A stretch of DNA of 9,312 nucleotides, taken from assembly GCA_021833045.1 (NCBI GenBank), contig JAKBGP010000071.1:1-9312 (forward strand). Direction: 5' to 3'. The translations under genes were made by a program, and so were the position numbers. The stretch's first letter is position 1; every line of letters starts with the position of its first letter. Source of the DNA: Thermoplasmata archaeon. Its GTDB lineage: Archaea > Thermoplasmatota > Thermoplasmata > Thermoplasmatales > Thermoplasmataceae. Under the pieces are notes generated by a model, which was not told the origin of the DNA, did not search any database, and saw only the letters and a program-made list of their open reading frames with translations. Positions 1 to 5,694 of this stretch are shown here, in pieces.

Positions 1-1091
1 CTTTGATCCATGAATCTTTTATACCTTTGCAAAACAGAAGGATTAATGGAAGGCTTCACATCAAGCATTGCTTCGTTCATGGAATTATCTGTTATGAACT
101 CTTCATTGTTCCCTTCTACAGCCCTCAAAAAGGCTTTTTGAGTCGTGAATTTACATAGATATTCAAGATCTGCCGCGCTGTAACCCTCGGTCTTTTTAGC
201 AAGTTCGTCAACATCTACCTTACCAAGTCTCTTTATTTTAGAGAGATAGTGTTGAAGTATCAGTTTCCTTGCTTCCAGGTCGGGAGGTGGAATGTAAATC
301 ATCCTGTCAAATCTTCCTGGCCTTGTCACTGCAGGGTCCAGTTGCCATGGGACGTTTGTTGCTCCGAGGATTACTACAGGTCTATCTGAGGAATCAGATG
401 AAAACCCTCCTATTTCATTAAGAAACTGAGAAACCCCTCTTCTCGCTGCATCACTGTTAACCTGATCACGGGATGGAAAGAGGCTATCAAGTTCATCAAA
501 GAAAAGAATGCAGGGAGACAGTTCTTTAGCCGCTTTGAACAGTTTAGTAATATTCTTTTCAAAATTACCAAACCACTGGCTGAACAGGCTTGAAGGATTA
601 ACGTAGATAAAATTCATCTTTGCCTCTCTTGCCAGTGCTCTTATAAGGAATGTTTTACCATTTCCTGGAGGACCATATAAGAGTATCCCACCTCCAAATT
701 TTATATTGAATTCTTTTGCCAGATCTGGAAATTTCAATGGATATATTATCTGTGTGTACATTTCTTCTTTTACCTTTGTCATACCGGCAACCTCATCCAT
801 GGTGGGGCCATTGCCATTTTCCAGTGTCAGTCCGAGTTCTTCAAGTATTTTGATCCCGTCTGCATCCTCTCTGCTTCCCGAAGATTCACCCGATTTTAAC
901 CTTGTAATAGCAGTTTGGATAGATTTCATCTGTCTCTGTATTTTCTCCTTTTTTATCTGGTTATCCGTTCTAAGTTCATCGTTTAGTATCAATACTGCAT
1001 CGCTGTAGAGAGACAGTGCTGTTTTTCTATCACCATCGTATTCAGCCTTCAGACCTTTTTCCAGCAATTCCCTTAATTTTTCATGTTCCAT
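1..1091 (-). CDS. MIT-domain AAA+ ATPase, Vps4/CdvC-like (3' end cut by window)
   Basis: This is a cytosolic AAA+ ATPase of the Vps4/katanin/Cdc48 type, which threads or disassembles protein polymers using ATP. My translation gives 363 codons before the window edge. Residues about 1-70 form a MIT-like three-helix region with the typical pattern (AEYDGDRKTALSLYSDAV). A linker follows, then the AAA module from about 105: Walker A GPPGNGKT at 140-147, an aromatic pore loop QWFG at 172-175, Walker B FFDELDS around D199/E200, sensor 1 GATN, and RPGRFDR at 257-263 carrying arginine fingers. All catalytic residues are present. The RPGRFDR form is more Cdc48/proteasome-like than classical Vps4, which has a shorter RRRF version. 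The small lid domain begins, but the C-terminal end, where a Vps4 helix would lie, is outside the window. The ATG follows the upstream gene by 14 nt with a GGGAG site in the gap. By family knowledge, MIT domains bind C-terminal tails of ESCRT-III proteins; the partner here is unknown. Confidence 0.93.
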   Translation of the reverse strand, partial: MEHEKLRELLEKGLKAEYDGDRKTALSLYSDAVLILNDELRTDNQIKKEKIQRQMKSIQTAITRLKSGESSGSREDADGIKILEELGLTLENGNGPTMDEVAGMTKVKEEMYTQIIYPLKFPDLAKEFNIKFGGGILLYGPPGNGKTFLIRALAREAKMNFIYVNPSSLFSQWFGNFEKNITKLFKAAKELSPCILFFDELDSLFPSRDQVNSDAARRGVSQFLNEIGGFSSDSSDRPVVILGATNVPWQLDPAVTRPGRFDRMIYIPPPDLEARKLILQHYLSKIKRLGKVDVDELAKKTEGYSAADLEYLCKFTTQKAFLRAVEGNNEEFITDNSMNEAMLDVKPSINPSVLQRYKRFMDQ

Positions 1092-1100
1092 GTTCTAAAT

Positions 1101-1105
1101 CTCCC
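1101..1105 (-). promoter_or_regulatory. Ribosome binding site of the MIT-AAA gene
   Basis: On the minus strand the 14-nt gap after the upstream TGA reads GGGAG followed by nine bases and then ATG at 1091. GGGAG can pair with the anti-Shine-Dalgarno end of archaeal 16S rRNA at an acceptable spacing. It supports this start and co-translation from one mRNA. Confidence 0.55.
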
Positions 1106-1954
1106 TCATATACTCTTTATCTCCCTAACAGCTCCAAGGTTATCAAGATAAATTGAGAACATCGATTTACCTGAATATATCTTTATCCACTGCTTCCTGA
1201 AATCCCTTGATTTCATTACTTCGTCCGTTTCTATTTCGTCAATGAAATCGACAATTTCATTCACCCCATTTTCCTGTTCCTGTGTTAGGTATTCATCAAT
1301 ACCTTCGCCCACATAAGGACAGTTACCAAATTCATCTGCGATATCCTTATAACTTCCGGAATTTCCAGTCAGGATAGAGATCTTCTTTCCCATGGATTCA
1401 ATGTAATTCCTATATATTTTGTTTATATTTATCTGGTCTATCAAATCCACATCAAGAACCTTATCTGCGGAATAATTCTTCAGGATTTCTCTGACAGGGA
1501 CATTTTGCTGGTCTGTCAGTTCAGGAACGAAAGATTTCATATTCTGGAGTATTGTAGAATTGAAGTCCTGTATTATTTCTTCAATGTTAATGGTTGAAAT
1601 TATTGAGTTCTTCTTTCTGAATCTCTTCCTTCCACTTTTAAAAAATAAGGTCATACCACCACCTACAGTCCCATCTGCAATTGTATCATAATCGAATCTT
1701 TTCTGAAATTCAATAAGGGAATTAGTGCAGTGTGAGTTGTATGGCCAGTATCCTGAAACTAAAAAAATTGTCTCAATATTTCCATAATTTTTTTCATCTC
1801 TTTTCGGAAAAAACTTTTTTAATATGGAAAAGGCAAGCTGTACAGTATCCTCATCGAGTGACTGCAGGTTCTTGAGCCTCGTCTTTAAAATAATGACTTT
1901 CTTGTTCATCAAGCTTTCTAAATTTGTTATTTTATTAAAAATTTCATTTTCCAT
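1106..1954 (-). CDS. Unrecognised 282-aa protein, first gene of the AAA ATPase operon
   Basis: I do not recognise this protein. It has no signal peptide or membrane segment. The N-terminal 60 or so residues look helical and basic. A middle part contains a hydrophobic strand and a Gly-rich turn (IFLVSGYWPY, later TVGGGMTLFF), followed by a very basic patch (KSGRKRFRKK). The last 70 residues are strongly acidic (YLTQEQENGVNEIVDFIDE) and end in a mixed region containing WIKIYSGKSMF. The frame also opens at a TTG at 1966, but I chose the ATG at 1954. A GAGG element lies 6 nt upstream of it, and a TATA-like box at 1984-1992 would start transcription near 1963, downstream of the TTG. The gene is the promoter-proximal partner of the MIT-AAA ATPase, with a 14-nt gap, so a role as adaptor or substrate of that enzyme is a reasonable guess only. 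Confidence 0.8.
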   Translation of the reverse strand: MENEIFNKITNLESLMNKKVIILKTRLKNLQSLDEDTVQLAFSILKKFFPKRDEKNYGNIETIFLVSGYWPYNSHCTNSLIEFQKRFDYDTIADGTVGGGMTLFFKSGRKRFRKKNSIISTINIEEIIQDFNSTILQNMKSFVPELTDQQNVPVREILKNYSADKVLDVDLIDQININKIYRNYIESMGKKISILTGNSGSYKDIADEFGNCPYVGEGIDEYLTQEQENGVNEIVDFIDEIETDEVMKSRDFRKQWIKIYSGKSMFSIYLDNLGAVREIKSI

Positions 1955-1983
1955 ACTCTTCCTCAATGTTAATAATATTTCAC

Positions 1984-1992
1984 TTAAATAAA
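1984..1992 (-). promoter_or_regulatory. Putative TATA box for the minus-strand operon
   Basis: On the minus strand the sequence TTTATTTAA lies about 34 nt upstream of the ATG at 1954. With the usual archaeal spacing of about 25 nt from TATA centre to start site, transcription would begin near 1963 and leave a leader of roughly 9 nt. No convincing BRE is visible. This is inferred from base pattern and spacing only. Confidence 0.45.
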
Positions 1993-2012
1993 TCTATTCT
2001 TTTCATGATGTA

Positions 2013-2026
2013 GAAATTAATATAAA
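2013..2026 (+). promoter_or_regulatory. Putative BRE/TATA promoter of the plus-strand operon
   Basis: The sequence GAAATTAATATAAA holds a purine-rich BRE-like start (GAAA) followed by an A/T-only TATA-like element. It lies about 35 nt before the ATG at 2056, which puts the start site near 2047-2050 and predicts a leaderless or nearly leaderless transcript. This fits the absence of any Shine-Dalgarno sequence before that ATG. It is the only strong promoter candidate for the long plus-strand operon. Confidence 0.5.
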
Positions 2027-2055
2027 GGGGTAAGTGCTTTTATTTTTGTAATAAA

Positions 2056-2670
2056 ATGGAAAGTGAATGCATTACAATTTTCAGGAGAGCTCTTCAGGAG
2101 GCTGGAAGAGATTACATGGACATTGTTACAATGGACACGAGTGGCAGAAAGAGAATGATGAGAGATCTTGATAACTATTACTCAACCATAGGAACCAGAT
2201 GCAGCGATAAAATTGGAATGGAAATGGCGAAGAGCGCTCTGGCTAATATAAAACTGGCACAGCTAAAGATATCACTCTCTTTCAGGAAAGAATCTGAAAA
2301 TAAAACAATAGATGATCAGGAAATAGAACAGTACGTAAGGAAATTTACTGATGATGAATATGAGGCTGTGGAAAAACTTGAACATTTCTCAAAAATAGAT
2401 TCAATGAACAGTGAGTCCATAAGGACACTACTAATAAACAGGGATGATCAGATATACAGGCTTATCAAGGAATGGTACAATGAGAATATGGAGAATTTCC
2501 TTTCCACCATAGATATACTATCAGGAAAGAATGTTAGAGGGGAGATCTCTCAGGCTATGGAGGAAAAATACAGAAACAGGTTCCAGAAAATTACCGAAGG
2601 TGTCATTTCGTTTATTCAGATTGATCCAGGTCAGATTAAGAAACTGTTAACAATTATGAAAGAGTCCTGA
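2056..2670 (+). CDS. Unrecognised helical 204-aa protein, first gene of the GTPase operon
   Basis: I cannot assign a family. The protein is soluble, highly charged and looks almost entirely alpha-helical, with no signal peptide, membrane segment or catalytic motif. One helix-rich stretch contains MAKSALANIKLAQLKISLSF (residues about 55-75). A second half runs from about 90 through acidic helices (DDEYEAVEKLEHF) to a basic C-terminus ending KKLLTIMKES. The start is the only ATG close to the promoter and lacks a ribosome binding site, consistent with a leaderless mRNA. A scaffold, a subunit of the neighbouring complex, or a small helical polymer-forming protein would fit the size and composition. 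I considered a GINS-like or ESCRT-III-like fold, but no diagnostic motif is present. Function is unknown. Confidence 0.82.
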   Translation: MESECITIFRRALQEAGRDYMDIVTMDTSGRKRMMRDLDNYYSTIGTRCSDKIGMEMAKSALANIKLAQLKISLSFRKESENKTIDDQEIEQYVRKFTDDEYEAVEKLEHFSKIDSMNSESIRTLLINRDDQIYRLIKEWYNENMENFLSTIDILSGKNVRGEISQAMEEKYRNRFQKITEGVISFIQIDPGQIKKLLTIMKES

Positions 2671-2726
2671 AAATTTCACTGGACCTGGAAAATAAGAGAT
2701 CTAAAATAGAGAATGAATTAACAGAA

Positions 2727-3917
2727 ATGTTATCTGGAAATGAACTTGATCAGATTTATAACAAGGTAATGGAGGCAACAGTACTCCTGAAGAACAGAGA
2801 TATGGCTTCACTTAAAAGTTTTGACATTGAGTCTCCTTTGAAGGAATTGAAGACCTTTGAAATTAAAATGAAAGGTAAGATAAACGAGCTGGAGAATGAA
2901 ATGGGTAGACTCAATTCAGACCCTGACATATCTGGCAATCCAGAGTTAAGGGAAATAGAGATAAAGAGGATTCGATCACTGATCCGGGATTCAAACTATA
3001 AAATGGAAAATGATATAGAATCGCAGATTAGTACCCTGAATACGCTCAAAAAACTCATTGCGGTGTCAGGAAAAAGTGGAACAGGAGCCTTTGACTCCAC
3101 ATTTGCCTGTACTGAAGAAGAGGCAAGGATAAGAGAAGTTGCATTTTTCGAAACAGCAGAATCCTTATTCACAGACGAAAAATCCATAAGACTTTCCAAC
3201 CCAAGAATGGATTTTGAAGGAAGTGTTAAGGTAAAGGACATAATTAACAGAAACACTTTCTCAGAAATGTACGAATTGAGTGGAGATGGAACATATGCAG
3301 TAGAAAGTAGGGCAATAATGTACCGTTACCAGAAGAGAAGGTTTCTGAGGAATGATGTCAGGATAGGAGTGGCCTTTATTTATAATGTTCATGAATCCGA
3401 GATTTACAGAAAGGAAGGAAATATGGGAATAGGAATAGATCAGCACCCATTTAATAATATTGATCTTGCAAGAATACTGGGTGTTTTAATCGAAACTTCC
3501 AACATGGAAAATTCCTACATTATAGCAGTTATAGGCTCTCCAAATGGTTTTGAAGATAGTGTGATTGATCAGGTTAAGAACTCATCAAATAATGGAGTTG
3601 ATAGCAAGAATTTCCTTCTACTCCTCAGAGATATGAGAAATGGTAATGTTTATTTTAACGAAAATAACAGTCAATCAGTAGAGATCAGTAATATACTTAT
3701 GGCAAAGGATCAACCTCCAGGCAAGGATAAGATAGAAAAGATAAGAAGGGAGACACTTGACGAATTGAAGATTTCAGGTATTGCAAGATTGAAATCCATA
3801 GGAAAGATGACAGACTGCAGTAGCAAGGACGTAATATACGTATGGAAGTTAATGGAAAAAGAAGGTCTTGGAATTCAGTCAAAAGTTCAGGATGAAGAAG
3901 TATTCAAGAAAAAGTGA
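2727..3917 (+). CDS. 396-aa coiled-coil, alpha/beta and winged-helix protein of unknown function
   Basis: I do not recognise the family. Three parts can be seen. Residues about 1-112 are charged and heptad-like (KGKINELENEMG, later SQISTLNTLKKL), suggesting a coiled coil. Residues about 125-325 form an alpha/beta domain with hydrophobic strands (RIGVAFIYNV, YIIAVIGSPNGFEDS, FLLLLRDMRNGNVYF). Residues about 335-390 look like a winged helix (ARLKSIGKM, then SSKDVIYVWKLMEKEGLG), a fold that often binds DNA or other proteins. The strand-SPNGF-helix segment faintly recalls nuclease-fold sensors, but I see no catalytic D-(E/D)xK set, so I do not call a nuclease. The only ATG is at 2727 with a weak ribosome binding site, although the frame is open from 2640. 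The TGA stop shares bases with a GTG that opens the small frame downstream. Operon position suggests a regulator or a structural partner of the GTPase module. Confidence 0.85.
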   Translation: MLSGNELDQIYNKVMEATVLLKNRDMASLKSFDIESPLKELKTFEIKMKGKINELENEMGRLNSDPDISGNPELREIEIKRIRSLIRDSNYKMENDIESQISTLNTLKKLIAVSGKSGTGAFDSTFACTEEEARIREVAFFETAESLFTDEKSIRLSNPRMDFEGSVKVKDIINRNTFSEMYELSGDGTYAVESRAIMYRYQKRRFLRNDVRIGVAFIYNVHESEIYRKEGNMGIGIDQHPFNNIDLARILGVLIETSNMENSYIIAVIGSPNGFEDSVIDQVKNSSNNGVDSKNFLLLLRDMRNGNVYFNENNSQSVEISNILMAKDQPPGKDKIEKIRRETLDELKISGIARLKSIGKMTDCSSKDVIYVWKLMEKEGLGIQSKVQDEEVFKKK

Positions 3918-4015
3918 TTATTTATACAAAATCTTCATTACATTCCATGGATTTTTTGCAATGTTTGCTCGAAGATGAGGAATACAAAAAAAGGTCCACA
4001 GGTGAGCTAACATAA
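3914..4015 (+). CDS. Possible 33-aa peptide bridging two operon genes
   Basis: A short frame starts with GTG inside the stop of the upstream gene (GTGA, 4-nt overlap) and ends with a TAA that shares its last base with the ATG of the GTPase gene (TAATG). It therefore fills the 97-nt gap exactly, the arrangement expected of translationally coupled genes. An internal ATG at 3947 would give 22 aa. A TATA-like TTTATA at 3921-3926 lies at the right distance to start a leaderless mRNA there. The encoded peptide has a hydrophobic-acidic helix (SMDFLQCLLEDEEYKKR). There is no ribosome binding site before the GTG. It may be a genuine small protein, a coupling leader peptide, or chance; length alone cannot decide. 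Confidence 0.35.
   Translation: MIIYTKSSLHSMDFLQCLLEDEEYKKRSTGELT
3921..3927 (+). promoter_or_regulatory. Possible internal promoter ahead of the GTPase gene
   Basis: TTTATAC stands in an A/T-rich stretch just after the upstream stop codon. Archaeal spacing would place a start site near 3947-3950, at the internal ATG of the small frame. If active, it would allow the GTPase, GAP1 and later genes to be expressed apart from the first two. The A/T richness of the whole region makes a chance match quite possible. Confidence 0.3.
4001..4005 (+). promoter_or_regulatory. Ribosome binding site of the membrane GTPase gene
   Basis: GGTGA, matching the anti-Shine-Dalgarno complement, ends 9 nt before the ATG at 4015. 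It supports this ATG as the start and implies translation from a mRNA with a leader, unlike the first gene of the operon. Confidence 0.55.
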
Positions 4016-5694
4016 TGCCAGGAATTCCACTTAACCAGTTCGGATATGGTGAAGAGATTGGATTAGTCATATTTCTCACGGTAGTGTGTTCTCTCATTCT
4101 CTTATCATGGTATCTTTCAATAAGTCATTATGTCAAAGAGGCCAATAAGAAGATACTGGGCTCTCAGGAGATTTATTATAGAAACCTCTCCCGTGGTTCC
4201 GTTGAAACTGGAATTTATGTGATTCTATCAATGATACCCTATATCGGTTTTATTTTTATGTTTTTAAGTTCATCTTCTATTTCAAGGATGAGAAGGGTTA
4301 CTGCTGCCATAAATCATAACTTTTCCAAAGCCTCAAGGAGATATGTAATGGTATCATTCCTAACAGGACTGGGGATGTTTATCAGCACACTGGTTAGTCT
4401 AGCAGGAATAGGATTCCTGCATAATAGTACTTCCTTTGCTCAAATCTTCTACCTTGAAATACTCTGGTATCCCATATATTTTACAGTATCGGTTGGGACA
4501 TTATTGTCAGTATCTACACCCGGGATAAGAGGTGCTACAGGAGTTGTAGGTACACTTTCTATACTTGCATATATGGGTGTAATCTTATCGTCAGGATCAA
4601 CAATTTTTAATTATAATATTATATATTTTATTGAATTCACAGAAATCTTAATAGCTTTATTGTTTATGGTGAATTATCATACAACTAAGGTGCTTCATAT
4701 GAAGATTGTCAAAAACAATACTGGCATTGCAGAAACCAATGTAACTAATACGATGTCAATGGCAGGAGATCCGGTTATTAATGAGGGGTACAAGCCTGAA
4801 TTTAACCGTGATAAAGATCAGTCAGCAAATCAAAAGCAACAGGTCAATAGCAGTCAAAATCAGACTAATTATCAGCAGAGAAATGCAGTATCAACTATAA
4901 ACACTAAATATGAACAGAAAGACGCAATTGCCATAATTGGACCACCAGCAGCCGGTAAGACCACATTCCTTGCATACTTTTTTCATTTTTTGCAGGACAT
5001 TGAAGCGGCCATAAACGTGGAAGCAGATGTTGTGAGTGGAATAGACCTTATGGAAGAATATATAAACAGGATATTTTCCGAACACAAGTTCCCAGAACTC
5101 ACTGCGAAAGACAGGGTTGGTGAGGTAGTCTTTCAATTCACGAAGAAGAAAAGATTTGGATCAAATAGAATATACTTGCGGATAAACGACATTGCTGGGG
5201 AAACGTTTAACAGTCTTCAGGGAGGTCCAGATAATGTAAGGAGAATGTTGATGAATACAAGATTTGAATACCTCCTGAAAGCAAAAGGATATCTGGTAAT
5301 GATCGATTGTTCTTCATACCGTGAGTGGGCTACTCGGGATCTACAATATAGAAGAATCATTGAAACCATTCTTAATGCAAGGGTGGACAAAAAAAGCCGT
5401 CCAAACATAGCATTCCTTTTTACGAAAACAGATACACTTCCTGACGCAGTATTTAATTATTCAGCAATTGACCTCTTAAAATTATTGAGAAATACCTATG
5501 CATATATCACAAAAAACATAAAGAATCCATCAGCATTCAAGATATTCATAAAGACTGAAAGGGATCAAAATGGAGAAATTGTTCCAAAGTTAGATCTTGG
5601 TGTGGGTGGAATGTACGGAATAAACTTCGATCCTCAACTAAACTCAGGTTTTATCTTAATTGCAAACTGGATTAGTGAGGTAGGAGACTTATGA
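4015..5694 (+). CDS. Membrane-anchored TRAFAC GTPase, DO-GTPase2-like
   Basis: This is predicted to be a GTP-driven switch tethered to the cytoplasmic membrane. About six hydrophobic segments are visible at residues 15-36, 66-86, 111-134, 143-166, 175-193 and 201-221. A polar, N/Q-rich linker (about 235-302, e.g. NQKQQVNSSQNQTNYQQRN) joins them to a C-terminal NTPase domain. The NTPase has Walker A GPPAAGKT at 309-316, a G3-type DIAGE at 392-396, and a G4-type TKTD at 470-473. DxxGE plus (N/T)KxD argues for GTP rather than ATP. The domain matches, from memory, the DO-GTPase2 family of bacterial conflict systems, and the GAP1-like gene directly downstream supports this. The gene has a GGTGA ribosome binding site and its stop overlaps the next start (ATGA). 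Direct fusion to a polytopic membrane domain is unusual. GTPase confidence is high; the exact family is moderately certain. Confidence 0.9.
   Translation: MPGIPLNQFGYGEEIGLVIFLTVVCSLILLSWYLSISHYVKEANKKILGSQEIYYRNLSRGSVETGIYVILSMIPYIGFIFMFLSSSSISRMRRVTAAINHNFSKASRRYVMVSFLTGLGMFISTLVSLAGIGFLHNSTSFAQIFYLEILWYPIYFTVSVGTLLSVSTPGIRGATGVVGTLSILAYMGVILSSGSTIFNYNIIYFIEFTEILIALLFMVNYHTTKVLHMKIVKNNTGIAETNVTNTMSMAGDPVINEGYKPEFNRDKDQSANQKQQVNSSQNQTNYQQRNAVSTINTKYEQKDAIAIIGPPAAGKTTFLAYFFHFLQDIEAAINVEADVVSGIDLMEEYINRIFSEHKFPELTAKDRVGEVVFQFTKKKRFGSNRIYLRINDIAGETFNSLQGGPDNVRRMLMNTRFEYLLKAKGYLVMIDCSSYREWATRDLQYRRIIETILNARVDKKSRPNIAFLFTKTDTLPDAVFNYSAIDLLKLLRNTYAYITKNIKNPSAFKIFIKTERDQNGEIVPKLDLGVGGMYGINFDPQLNSGFILIANWISEVGDL
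5677..5686 (+). promoter_or_regulatory. Strong ribosome binding site of the GAP1-like gene
   Basis: GAGGTAGGAG lies inside the end of the GTPase gene and contains two overlapping matches to the archaeal Shine-Dalgarno sequence, GAGGT and GGAG, the latter ending 4 nt before the ATG at 5691. Together with the 4-nt ATGA overlap it predicts efficient, coupled translation of GAP1 with the GTPase. Confidence 0.6.

Noticed and set aside
706..1008. Plus-strand open frame of 100 codons rich in Ser and hydrophobic residues
   Set aside because: It lies entirely antisense to the AAA module, whose motifs are intact. Its composition is what the complement of a charged helical protein gives.
1955..1966. 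TTG start that lengthens the 282-aa protein by four residues
   Set aside because: These bases contain the GAGG element that serves the ATG at 1954, and the inferred transcript would begin downstream of the TTG.
2056..2670. GINS replication-factor assignment for the 204-aa protein
   Set aside because: A single helix with an Ala/Lys/Leu pattern looked similar, but the surrounding conserved residues and the beta domain are missing, and the context is not replication.
3500..3700. PD-(D/E)xK nuclease domain in the 396-aa protein
   Set aside because: The strand-SPNGF-helix resembles the late part of such folds, but no D...(E/D)xK catalytic set can be placed before it.
4717..4920. N/Q-rich segment as a prion-like or separate functional domain
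   Set aside because: It reads best as a flexible tether between the membrane part and the GTPase. N/Q enrichment is also expected from the A-rich codons.
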